From assembly GCF_003269295.1 (NCBI RefSeq), contig NZ_QLTT01000002.1, positions 806,001 to 870,000 on the forward strand: a stretch of 64,000 nucleotides of DNA. The letters are read 5' to 3'. Of this stretch, positions 53,315 through 60,652 are shown piece after piece. A model generated the notes under the pieces. The model was not told the DNA's origin. It saw only the letters and a program-made list of their open reading frames with translations, and did no database searches. The stretch's first letter is position 1. The number at the start of each line of letters is the position of its first letter. This DNA is from Lentzea atacamensis (GTDB lineage: Bacteria; Actinomycetota; Actinomycetes; Mycobacteriales; Pseudonocardiaceae). The position numbers were made by a program, and so were the translations under genes.

Positions 53315-54373
53315 GTGGACATGTTCTGGCACGACGACTGTCTCGAGCACGACGCCGGTGAGGGCCTGTGGGAGCTGCCGGGCTCCTGGCCGTGGCTGGA
53401 CGTCGCCGAACCGCACCCGGAGAACGCGGCGCGGCTGCGCACGTTCCGGCACGCGTTGACGCACGGTCCGGTGGCTCCGCACCTGAAGTGGCACGAGGGA
53501 CGCCATGCGTCCGTTGACGAGCTTCTGTGCGTGCACTCCGCCTCGTACTTGGACTCGTTGCGCGTGTCCACGCGTGTGGCGCTGGAAGTGAACACGGTCG
53601 TAGGACCCGAGACGTGGGGTGCGGCGTGCGCGGCGGCGGGAACGTCGCTGGCGGCACTGGAGTCCGGCGCACCGCTGGCCTACGCGCTCGTACGACCGCC
53701 GGGACACCACGCGCAGCCAGGTATGGCGGACGGCTACTGCTTCGTGAACAACGCGGCACTGGTGGCGGAAACCGCGCGGCGCCAAGGAATGCGGGTCGCC
53801 GTGCTGGACTGGGACGTGCACCACGGCAACGGCACGCAGGAGGTCTTCTACGACCGTCCGGACGTGCTGACCATCTCGGTGCACATGCGCCACGGCTCGT
53901 GGGGCACCAACCACCCGCAGACGGGCGCGCCGTCGGAGGTGGGTGCCGACGGCCGGAACGTGAACATCGAGCTGTCTCTGGGCGCGGGCGACACGGCGTA
54001 CCTGCGCGCGCTCGACGAGATCGCTCTCCCGCTGCTGCACGAGTTCGCGCCGGACCTGCTGGTGTGCGCGTCCGGGTTCGACGGGTCGGCGTTCGACCCC
54101 AACGGCCGGCACAACCTGACGGCCGCCGGCTACCGCGAGATCGGGCGCCGGGTGGCGTCGTTCGGGCCACGCGTCGTGCTCACCCAGGAGGGCGGCTACC
54201 TGCGCGGCTACTCCGCGCTGTGCCTGCACTCGCTGGTGGAGGGCCTGCTGCGGCTGCCGGAGCCGTTGCTGGAGGACCCGCTGGCCTACGTGCCGGACGA
54301 CTCCCAGCTCGTGGACGCGGACTTCGAACGCGTTCGCGCGGCCCTGAGGCCTTTTTGGCCCGGCGTCCTGTGA
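53315..54373 (+). CDS. histone-deacetylase-family (acetylpolyamine amidohydrolase-like) protein
   Basis: A 352-residue zinc amidohydrolase of the class II HDAC/acetoin-utilisation superfamily. [22 protein letters not shown] and [15 protein letters not shown] carry the charge-relay histidines and zinc ligands; [12 protein letters not shown] and [12 protein letters not shown] complete the site. In bacteria these enzymes deacetylate polyamines or other acetylamides. Starts at GTG 53315 or ATG 53321 ([11 protein letters not shown]) are both possible. It is convergent with the chorismate mutase gene (18-bp gap). Confidence 0.9.
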   Translation: MDMFWHDDCLEHDAGEGLWELPGSWPWLDVAEPHPENAARLRTFRHALTHGPVAPHLKWHEGRHASVDELLCVHSASYLDSLRVSTRVALEVNTVVGPETWGAACAAAGTSLAALESGAPLAYALVRPPGHHAQPGMADGYCFVNNAALVAETARRQGMRVAVLDWDVHHGNGTQEVFYDRPDVLTISVHMRHGSWGTNHPQTGAPSEVGADGRNVNIELSLGAGDTAYLRALDEIALPLLHEFAPDLLVCASGFDGSAFDPNGRHNLTAAGYREIGRRVASFGPRVVLTQEGGYLRGYSALCLHSLVEGLLRLPEPLLEDPLAYVPDDSQLVDADFERVRAALRPFWPGVL

Positions 54374-54391
54374 CGCCGGGCCGGAAGCTCC

Positions 54392-54652
54392 CTACCTGCC
54401 GAGCGGGCCGCGGCCCATCTTGAGCAGGATCAGCGCGAGGTCCTTGCCCTCAGGACCGAGCGACTTGTAGCGGTTGAGGACGTCGATCTCGCGGTTGTGC
54501 ACGATCTTCGTCCCGCCGGCCGCCATCCGCGCCGCACCGATGATCTTGGAAACCTCGACGCGGCGCTGGATGAGCCGCAGTATCTCGGCGTCCAGGTGGT
54601 CGATCTCCTGGCGCAGCTCGTCGATGTCGGGTGCGGTAGTGGTGGTGTCCAT
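54392..54652 (-). CDS. chorismate mutase (AroQ class)
   Basis: An 86-residue monofunctional AroQ-type mutase that converts chorismate to prephenate for Phe and Tyr. DELRQEIDHLDAEILRLIQRR (helix 1) with active-site Arg and Lys, SKIIGAARMAAGGTKIVHNREIDVLNRYK and the short C-terminal helix match the mycobacterial intracellular enzyme Rv0948c, which is also next to uvrD1. The ribosome site GAGAGG lies 11 nt before the ATG. A Phe-codon-rich small frame and a hairpin upstream suggest attenuation control. Confidence 0.92.
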   Translation of the reverse strand: MDTTTTAPDIDELRQEIDHLDAEILRLIQRRVEVSKIIGAARMAAGGTKIVHNREIDVLNRYKSLGPEGKDLALILLKMGRGPLGR

Positions 54653-54694
54653 CTTTGTGACCTCTCGACTCTTCGAGTCCTGGCCCCGGAAGCA

Positions 54695-54730
54695 ACGAAG
54701 CCCCGGGGTCCGAGGACTCCGGGGCTTCGT
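54695..54730 (-). promoter_or_regulatory. candidate attenuator hairpin before chorismate mutase
   Basis: On the minus strand ACGAAGCCCCGG (54730-54719) pairs with CCGGGGCTTCGT (54706-54695), 12 perfect base pairs, 42 nt before the mutase ATG. The bases CCGGAGTCC (54722-54714), overlapping its 5' arm, can instead pair with GGACTCCGG (54772-54764) in the small upstream frame; the two structures exclude each other. There is no clear U-run on this strand, but on the plus strand a T5 run follows, so use as a plus-strand terminator is also possible. Confidence 0.6.
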
Positions 54731-54740
54731 GGTGGCTTTT

Positions 54741-54809
54741 TCAGCGCTGGACGACCACGGGAGCCGGAGTCCGGATCCCGTAGAAAAACTCGAAGAACGT
54801 CGCGCGCAC
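54741..54809 (-). CDS. putative Phe-rich leader peptide for chorismate mutase
   Basis: A 22-codon frame, GTG to TGA, starting M-R-A-T-F-F-E-F-F-Y-G-I-R and ending with three Val, Gln, Arg. Four Phe codons and one Tyr codon within six positions are what a pheA-type leader needs. An in-frame stop lies just two codons upstream of the GTG, so this is the only possible start; no Shine-Dalgarno is seen, but an AACACT box 7 nt before the GTG could make it leaderless. It ends 10 nt before the hairpin. Expression is unproven. Confidence 0.6.
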   Translation of the reverse strand: MRATFFEFFYGIRTPAPVVVQR

Positions 54810-54962
54810 GGATTCAGTGTTGCACAGAACCGGCACCCGTAGCCAAGTCCGCGCGGTGAACGGGCTCACCAGGTGGGAATCGGCACCTCAGCGCACACCT
54901 CATCGAACACATGGTCGGGTGGTACCTGTTTTGTCGGTGCCGCCCGGTACCGTGGATGGACG

Positions 54963-57275
54963 ATGAGCGCCTTGTTCGACTTGCCCTCAAGTCCCCCCGT
55001 TTCCCGCGCGGGCCACCTGCTCGACGACCTGAACCCCGCGCAGCGCCGTGCCGTCGAGCACGCCGGCTCACCCCTGCTCGTGGTGGCGGGCGCCGGCTCC
55101 GGCAAGACGCGCGTCCTCACCAGGCGGATCGCCTACCTGCTGGCGGAACGCGACGTGCATCCCGGCCAGATCATGGCCATCACGTTCACGAACAAGGCCG
55201 CCGCGGAGATGAAGGAGCGCGTCGCCGACATGGTGGGCGCCCGCGCCCGCTCGATGTGGGTGTCGACGTTCCACTCGATGTGCGTCCGCGTCATGCGCCG
55301 CGAGGCGAAGACCCTGGGCATGTCGTCGAACTTCTCGATCTACGACAGCGACGACACGCGTCGCCTCATCACGCTCGTCGCGAGGGACCTCGACCTCGAC
55401 CCGAAGAAGTACGCGGCCCGCACCCTCGCCGTGCACATCTCGAACCTCAAGAACGAGCTCGTCGACCCGGAGACCGCCACCGCCCAGGCCACCAACGACC
55501 TGGAACGCCGGGTGGCCGAGGTCTACACGGTCTACCAGCGCCGCCTGCGCGAGTCGAACTCGCTCGACTTCGACGACCTCATCATGCGCACCGTCGAACT
55601 CCTCCAGACCTTCCCGGACGTGGCCGAGCACTACCGCCGCCGTTTCCGCCACGTCCTGGTGGACGAGTACCAGGACACCAACCACGCCCAGTACACCCTG
55701 GTGCGCGAGCTGGTCGGCAAGGCGGGCGGCGAGATCCCCCCGGCCGAACTGTGCGTGGTGGGCGACGCCGACCAGTCGATCTACGCCTTCCGCGGCGCCA
55801 CGATCCGCAACATCGTGGAGTTCGAGCGCGACTACCCGGACGCCACCACGATCCTGCTGGAGCAGAACTACCGCTCCACCCAGAACATCCTGACCGCCGC
55901 CAACGCGGTCATCTCCCGCAACCCGAACCGCCGGGACAAAACCCTCTGGAGCGACCTCGGCGAGGGCGAGAAGATCGTCGGCTACGTGGCCGACAACGAA
56001 CACGACGAAGCAGCCTTCGTCGCCAACGAGATCGACCGCCTGGTCGACGGCGGAGAGGTCAACAACTCTGAGATCGCCGTCTTCTACCGCACCAACAACC
56101 AGTCGCGAGTCTTCGAGGAAATCTTCATCCGCCTGGGCCTCCCCTACCGAGTGGTGGGCGGCGTCCGCTTCTACGAGCGCCGCGAGGTCCGAGACGCCCT
56201 CGCCTACCTCCGAACCCTCGCCAACCCGGAGGACACGGTCTCCCTCCGCCGCATCCTCAACGTCCCCAAACGCGGCATCGGCGACCGAGCAGAAGCCTGC
56301 GTCGCCGCCTACGCAGAACGCGAGCGCATCAGCTTCGCCGCCGCCCTCCGCGAGGCCGTGCACGACCGAGTCCCCATGCTGAACCCGCGCTCCCGCAACG
56401 CAATCGCTGGCTTCGTGGAACTGATGGACCAGCTGGGCGAGATGGTCGAGCGCGAGGACGACGTGGCCGACATCCTCGAAGCCGTCCTGGAAAGGACCGG
56501 CTACCGAGCCGAACTGGAGGCCAGCGAGGACCCCCAGGACCACACGAGGATCGAAAACCTCAACGAGCTGGTCACCGTGGCCCGGGAGTTCACCGAACTG
56601 GAGCTCCCAGAAGGCGCCGAGCCGGTCCCGTCCCTCCCGGCCTTCCTGGAACGAGTCTCCCTGGTGGCCGACGCCGACTCGATCCCAGACGCCGAATCCG
56701 ACGGCGTGGTCACCCTGATGACCATCCACACGGCCAAGGGCCTCGAATACCCGGTCGTCTTTTCCACGGGCTGGGAAGACGGCGTCTTCCCCCACATGCG
56801 AGCCCTGGGCGACCCAGCCGAACTGGCGGAAGAACGCCGCCTCGCCTACGTGGGCATCACCCGAGCCCAGCGCCGCCTCTACCTCTCCAGGGCCCTGGTC
56901 CGCTCAGCCTGGGGTCAGCCCTCAGCCAACCCGGCCTCCCGCTTCCTGGGCGAAATCCCCCAAGACCTGATCGACTGGCGCCGCGTGGAGCCGTCCCGCT
57001 CAGCCCCAGCCGCAGCCACAACCTGGGGCCGCTCAGCCTCAGGCGGCATAGCCTCCCGAGGCCTGACCCGCCCAGCCCCCGGCAAGGCGGGCTGGAAGGA
57101 CGCCCCGGCCCTCAAGCTGGAGGTGGGCGACCGCGTAACCCACGACAAGTACGGCCTGGGCCGAGTGGTGGCAGTGGACGGCGCGGGCCTGCGAGCAACC
57201 GCAACGATCGACTTCGGCGGCTCAGGAACAGTCCGCCTGATGCTGATCGGCAGCGTCCCGATGACCAAGCTCTAA
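54963..57275 (+). CDS. pcrA: ATP-dependent DNA helicase PcrA/UvrD1
   Basis: A 770-residue superfamily 1A 3'-5' helicase used in nucleotide excision repair. Motifs in order: Q motif LNPAQRRAVEHAG, Walker A VVAGAGSGKTRVL, Ia ITFTNKAAAEM, Walker B VLVDEYQDTN, III VVGDADQSIYAFRG, IV LLEQNYRST, V TIHTAKGLEYPVVF and VI VGITRAQRRLYLSRA. The C-terminal 60 residues form the Tudor-like RNA-polymerase-binding domain (LEVGDRVTHDKYGLGRVVAV). The start is ATG 54963 (MSALFDLPSS). From about 56.1 kb onwards A-ending codons (CGA, CCA, GCA, TCA) become clearly more frequent than in the first half. Confidence 0.97.
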   Translation: MSALFDLPSSPPVSRAGHLLDDLNPAQRRAVEHAGSPLLVVAGAGSGKTRVLTRRIAYLLAERDVHPGQIMAITFTNKAAAEMKERVADMVGARARSMWVSTFHSMCVRVMRREAKTLGMSSNFSIYDSDDTRRLITLVARDLDLDPKKYAARTLAVHISNLKNELVDPETATAQATNDLERRVAEVYTVYQRRLRESNSLDFDDLIMRTVELLQTFPDVAEHYRRRFRHVLVDEYQDTNHAQYTLVRELVGKAGGEIPPAELCVVGDADQSIYAFRGATIRNIVEFERDYPDATTILLEQNYRSTQNILTAANAVISRNPNRRDKTLWSDLGEGEKIVGYVADNEHDEAAFVANEIDRLVDGGEVNNSEIAVFYRTNNQSRVFEEIFIRLGLPYRVVGGVRFYERREVRDALAYLRTLANPEDTVSLRRILNVPKRGIGDRAEACVAAYAERERISFAAALREAVHDRVPMLNPRSRNAIAGFVELMDQLGEMVEREDDVADILEAVLERTGYRAELEASEDPQDHTRIENLNELVTVAREFTELELPEGAEPVPSLPAFLERVSLVADADSIPDAESDGVVTLMTIHTAKGLEYPVVFSTGWEDGVFPHMRALGDPAELAEERRLAYVGITRAQRRLYLSRALVRSAWGQPSANPASRFLGEIPQDLIDWRRVEPSRSAPAAATTWGRSASGGIASRGLTRPAPGKAGWKDAPALKLEVGDRVTHDKYGLGRVVAVDGAGLRATATIDFGGSGTVRLMLIGSVPMTKL

Positions 57276-57334
57276 CCCCAGTCCTCCCTCCCTCCTTCCC
57301 TCTCGCGAAGCCGGAGGCGAGCGGCGAGGCCGAT

Positions 57335-57369
57335 GGCGAAGCCGAGCAATGGCGACGGCGAAGCCGAGC
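57335..57369 (+). repeat. short direct repeats after pcrA
   Basis: GGCGAAGCCGAGC occurs at 57335-57347 and 57357-57369, with degenerate copies just upstream (GCGAAGCCGGAGGCGAGC near 57305). Confidence 0.75.
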
Positions 57370-57391
57370 TGCTTTTCGCAACGCGGGCTGC

Positions 57392-57483
57392 CGTGGGGTG
57401 GGTCCCGTCACGAGTCGTGCCCGATCGTTGACCCTTCTGGTGTGGCTCGGTCCGGTACGGCTCGTGACGGGACACGCCCCACG
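57392..57483. repeat. large inverted repeat after pcrA
   Basis: CGTGGGG (57392-57398) and GTCCCGTCACGAG (57402-57414) pair with CTCGTGACGGGAC (57461-57473) and CCCCACG (57477-57483), with one 3-nt mismatch per arm and a 46-nt loop. It begins 116 nt after the pcrA stop. It may be a pcrA terminator, a structured RNA or the ends of a small mobile unit; no T-run follows. Confidence 0.75.
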
Positions 57484-57900
57484 CAAACGCAACCCACCTA
57501 CGCAACCGCAAGCCGCCCAACGCAACAGGCGTGCCACCCACCTGCGCGTGGCGATGGTGGGTCTTTGATCAATCGGCGGGGCCCAGGAAACCCACGCAAC
57601 CGCCACATGCGCACCCAACGCGCCCACCTACGGACACCAAACAGGGACACGCCAACCCAACCTGGGAACGACCTACGCACCCCACGCGCCCCCAACAACC
57701 CCACCTGACCTGCACCAACCCCAACCGCACAGAAATCTCACAGAAACTCTGAAAACCAGCGCAACGACGAGCCATCTCGTACGTCTATGTGGGTGTCGCA
57801 AGCAGCACAGCCAAGGAACGTTCGGGGCGGTCCAGGGCAAGGGGAGCAGCCTGCTGACAAGGGGAGCGAAGTGACGGCGGGGGCCTAACTTCGCAGCGAG

Positions 57901-57938
57901 GTGCGGCCGGACCGAACGGGAGAGCGGTCCGGCCGCAC
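57901..57938. terminator. long GC-rich hairpin
   Basis: GTGCGGCCGGACCG (57901-57914) pairs perfectly with CGGTCCGGCCGCAC (57925-57938) over a 10-nt loop. It looks like a high-GC terminator but no gene ends directly before it on either strand. Confidence 0.6.
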
Positions 57939-58091
57939 TGCAAAACCAGCCCAACCGCATCGGGTGAACACCCAGCTCAAGCCACTGCAAGGCCCATCGC
58001 AGGCCACCGCACCGGCTCAGCCGCCAAAAATTGTCAGACCCCCGGAGCATCATCAACCGCGTGAGGACCAAACCCCGCGGGAGCGCTCCAA

Positions 58092-58331
58092 ATGGATCAC
58101 GTACTGGCAAGCCTGCTGCACGAACGCGTGTTCGCAAGTCTCAACCAGCTGGAATCCCCAACGACAGCAAGGCTGATCGCAGCCTGGCGCACCCTGCTGT
58201 CTCTCCACGAACCAACCGACACCGGCGCCTGCAAGGCCTGCGGCCCCCGATGGCGGAAACACATGTGCTCAGTCTGGCGAGTGGCAACGGCCTACTTCAT
58301 CAGCCACGAGATCCGCCACGGCGACGCCTGA
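58092..58331 (+). CDS. small Cys-motif protein of unknown function
   Basis: A 79-residue protein. RLIAAWRTLLSLHEPTDTGACKACGPRWRKHMCSVWR (spanning residues 28-63) has C-x2-C and a later Cys, a small zinc-ribbon-like pattern that I recognise from many short actinomycete proteins with Trp-Arg-x2-L and C-x-V-W-R-x-A segments. It stands alone in the repeat-rich stretch between pcrA and the M23 gene. Codon use is A-richer than the window average, as in the end of pcrA. Function unknown. Confidence 0.65.
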   Translation: MDHVLASLLHERVFASLNQLESPTTARLIAAWRTLLSLHEPTDTGACKACGPRWRKHMCSVWRVATAYFISHEIRHGDA

Positions 58332-58539
58332 ACCAGCTCGCCACAGCGGCACCTAGGACCCGAGTCCGCTACAGCGCCTCTCGAATCCCGCTACAGCCAC
58401 CCGACACCGTCGTCGACAGCGACTGGTGAGGCTCCTGAGCCTCCTGAGGCGCCGAACAGCCCCCAGTCGTCCGGGACCGGCGGACACAACACGCCAACCC
58501 GCGAGAAAGCTACTGAGCCGTAGTTCAGCAGATTCCGAA

Positions 58540-59328
58540 TCAGACGGTGACGCCGCGAGCGTTCAACCAGGTAAGAGGGTTGACCTTCTGCCCACCGGGG
58601 TTCCACACCTCGAAGTGCAGGTGAGGTCCGGTGGAGAACCCGCGGTTACCCATCCGGGCGATCTGCTGACCGGCCTTGACCTGCTGTCCTTCGCGAACGT
58701 TGGACGAGTCGATGTGGCCGTAGACGGTGATGGTGCCGTCGGCGTGCTGGACGCGGACCCAGAGGCCGAAGCCGGAAGCGGGGCCGGACTCGATCACGAC
58801 GCCGTCGGCGACGGAGAGGATCGGGGTGCCGATGGGGCCGGCGATGTCGATGCCGAGGTGCATGGTGCCCCAGCGGCCGCCGTAGCCGGAGGTGAAGTCA
58901 CCGGCGGCGGGGCGGAAGAACTTCGGGCGCTTCTTCTCGGCCTCCGCGGCCTCGCGCTGCGCGGTCATCTGCTGGCTGCGCAGCATCTTCGCAGCTTCGG
59001 CGGAGCCTTCGGAGGTGGTCTTGGAGACCGCGAGGATCTGCGGGGCGGAGGCGGTGTCGCCGCCCATGCCGTCGAACGTGGCTGCGCCGTCCGCGTGGTT
59101 CGTGAGCTGGACGTCCTTGCTGTCGTCCGCGGCGGCCTGCAGGGTCTGACCTGCGCCTGCTGCGGCGAAAGCACCTACTGCGACGGCGGCGACGACGATT
59201 CGTCCGCGAAGCGCCGACGGTGGCGGGGGGAGCCGGTGGGAGCTGACCGTGCGCGTGGAGGCGCGGTCGACCGCCTCGTCAAGCGCAGCACTGCGTTCAT
59301 GGCCGCCGGGGGAGCGGTGGTGACTCAA
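58540..59328 (-). CDS. M23 family metallopeptidase (LytM domain), secreted or membrane-anchored
   Basis: A 262-residue putative peptidoglycan hydrolase. After a 30-residue cytoplasmic start comes a hydrophobic signal/anchor (about residues 33-52, GRIVVAAVAVGAFAAAGAG), a helical stretch (SAEAAKMLRSQQMTAQREAAEAEKK) and a C-terminal LytM domain: zinc ligands in HLGIDIAG and GPHLHFEVW. The start is best placed at TTG 59328 (then S-H-H-R-S-P-G-G) with GGAAGGG about 9 nt upstream. It is the counterpart of Rv0950c between uvrD1 and sucC. The 208-bp leader shows no c-di-AMP riboswitch signature I can recognise. Confidence 0.87.
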   Translation of the reverse strand: MSHHRSPGGHERSAALDEAVDRASTRTVSSHRLPPPPSALRGRIVVAAVAVGAFAAAGAGQTLQAAADDSKDVQLTNHADGAATFDGMGGDTASAPQILAVSKTTSEGSAEAAKMLRSQQMTAQREAAEAEKKRPKFFRPAAGDFTSGYGGRWGTMHLGIDIAGPIGTPILSVADGVVIESGPASGFGLWVRVQHADGTITVYGHIDSSNVREGQQVKAGQQIARMGNRGFSTGPHLHFEVWNPGGQKVNPLTWLNARGVTV

Positions 59329-59536
59329 AGCTTGCCCTTCCGCCTTCGGGGAGCCTGATCTGTGGACTGCCGGGCGGGGGATTCCCGGGGAGCCAGATTT
59401 CGGGGTTCTGACTCGGTGTCCTTCTGTGATCAGACCGTGACAACGGACCGGGGGACAGTAACGGCGGGGAGGCTCGGAGGGCAAACCCCAGTTCGTTATG
59501 TCGTCCGAACAGGCGGCAACCAGGAGGTTTCAGCTG

Positions 59537-60517
59537 TCAACTGTGACCGTCGGTCACTTCGGGCGGCCGACACGCCTCGCCGCCAGCGGCGATGGGGTGA
59601 CCCACAGAGTCATCCGATCGGGTGATGGCCGTCGCAACTACGTGAAGAGTCCTCGTGTCAACCGGCAAAGAAAGGTGACCTGAATCACGTATCTGGTGCT
59701 CCTCGACGAGTAATGAGGAGTGCTCCAGCCGGGCGTTGCGCTGAGGGATGATGATCTGATCCATCTCCGACCACACGACGACGAAGCGCGTGCGGCACGG
59801 CCGGCACGGCTCGGCGAGTTCGGAGAGGAGCTCGGAACCGGGGCGCAGCTGCTTGGTCAGCGGCGTCGGCAGCAGATAGGCGGCGAGCGTGCCGCTGTGC
59901 GGCGTTCCGAGTGTTACGAGAGTGCGAACGCGTGAGTCGCCGTGCAGCCGTTGTACGTAGTACCTGGCGATGAGACCGCCGAGCGAATGGCCGACGACAT
60001 GCACCTGATCCGCGCCGGTCTGTTCGCAGATCCGCTCGATGTGCGCTCCGAGCAGGGCGGCCGACCGGCGGACATCCCCCGTCAACGCCGTCAGCACGCT
60101 GTAGTTGACGGCGTGCACCACCCCGAAGCCCCGCCTTCGCAGCGCCCCCGACAGCACCGCGAAGGCGGAGCGGTTGTCCCCGATGCCGTGCACCAACACG
60201 ATCGGGGTGCCCGCCGCGTCCATCGCCGAAACCATCAGCCCGCGCTGGCGGGGTGGCAGGCCGTCGGTGCGGTAGTGCCGGAACTGGCCGTCCGTGCGCA
60301 GCTGTTCGGTGATCGCGCCCCACGGGTAGAGCACGGCGTGGGCCGTCAACCAGGCCGTTTCCATCGCGACGCCGCGCATTCCGCCGGGGGTGGCCATGGC
60401 GCGCAACGCGACCTTGACCTCTTCGGCGACGTCCCGCGCGGTGTGCGCACCCCAGACGGCCCGATCGAGAACGGCGTCAGTCAGACGCGTCATCCACGAC
60501 CGGCCGGTGTCGCTCAT
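59537..60517 (-). CDS. alpha/beta hydrolase, lipase-like
   Basis: A 326-residue hydrolase. IVLVHGIGDNRSAF carries the oxyanion His-Gly, VVGHSLGGLIARYYVQ the nucleophile Ser, VTLGTPHSGT the lipase-type strand, and DSGHLSLP the likely catalytic His; WSEMDQIIIP holds the Asp. It resembles the LipA/PGAP1-like lipases of actinobacteria. No cleavable signal is seen; a hydrophobic region near residues 45-65 could associate with membrane. ATG 60517 gives MSDTGRSWMTRL. It lies upstream of the M23 gene on the same strand. Confidence 0.85.
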   Translation of the reverse strand: MSDTGRSWMTRLTDAVLDRAVWGAHTARDVAEEVKVALRAMATPGGMRGVAMETAWLTAHAVLYPWGAITEQLRTDGQFRHYRTDGLPPRQRGLMVSAMDAAGTPIVLVHGIGDNRSAFAVLSGALRRRGFGVVHAVNYSVLTALTGDVRRSAALLGAHIERICEQTGADQVHVVGHSLGGLIARYYVQRLHGDSRVRTLVTLGTPHSGTLAAYLLPTPLTKQLRPGSELLSELAEPCRPCRTRFVVVWSEMDQIIIPQRNARLEHSSLLVEEHQIRDSGHLSLPVDTRTLHVVATAITRSDDSVGHPIAAGGEACRPPEVTDGHS

Positions 60518-60652
60518 GTGAGCGACGGTAAGTGATGAACTCACCGGCAAGGAGTACCCGGCGCATCTTTTCCACATGCGAACGAATTTCGTCTCAACTG
60601 GTGTAGAGCGGTGACACGGAACCCACCACGGGTCTTGCTAGGTTCGCCCGCG

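Larger units (their letters stand above)
57276..58091. other. 816-bp repeat-rich stretch without a supported gene
   Basis: It starts with a polypyrimidine tract, then short direct repeats, a large inverted repeat and a long hairpin. Open frames exist on both strands but have irregular composition (excess His, Arg, Thr, Asn and Trp), no ribosome sites and no recognisable domain, so none is annotated. Its base use (many CAA, CCA, CGA triplets) resembles the 3' part of pcrA more than the rest of the window. Confidence 0.7.

Noticed and set aside
54660..54960. tRNA or other stable RNA in the gap before pcrA
   Set aside because: The hairpins there do not form a cloverleaf and no CCA end or anticodon loop is seen; the leader-peptide reading explains the structure better.
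57349..57708. Plus-strand frame of 119 codons after pcrA
   Set aside because: Composition dominated by Arg, Pro, Thr and Asn from simple triplet patterns; it covers the large inverted repeat and has no ribosome site.
57673..58137. Minus-strand frame of 154 codons after pcrA
   Set aside because: Rich in Trp, Arg, Leu and Cys without recognisable motifs, and it spans the 57901-57938 hairpin; more likely non-coding repeat DNA.
59329..59536. c-di-AMP (ydaO-type) riboswitch before the M23 peptidase
   Set aside because: Such switches are common before actinobacterial wall hydrolases, so I looked for the conserved core, but the GC-rich segments here do not match it.
59543..59557. GTGACCG-T-CGGTCAC palindrome as a CRP-like site
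   Set aside because: It lies inside the last codons of the lipase gene and its spacing is one base too long for the CRP consensus.
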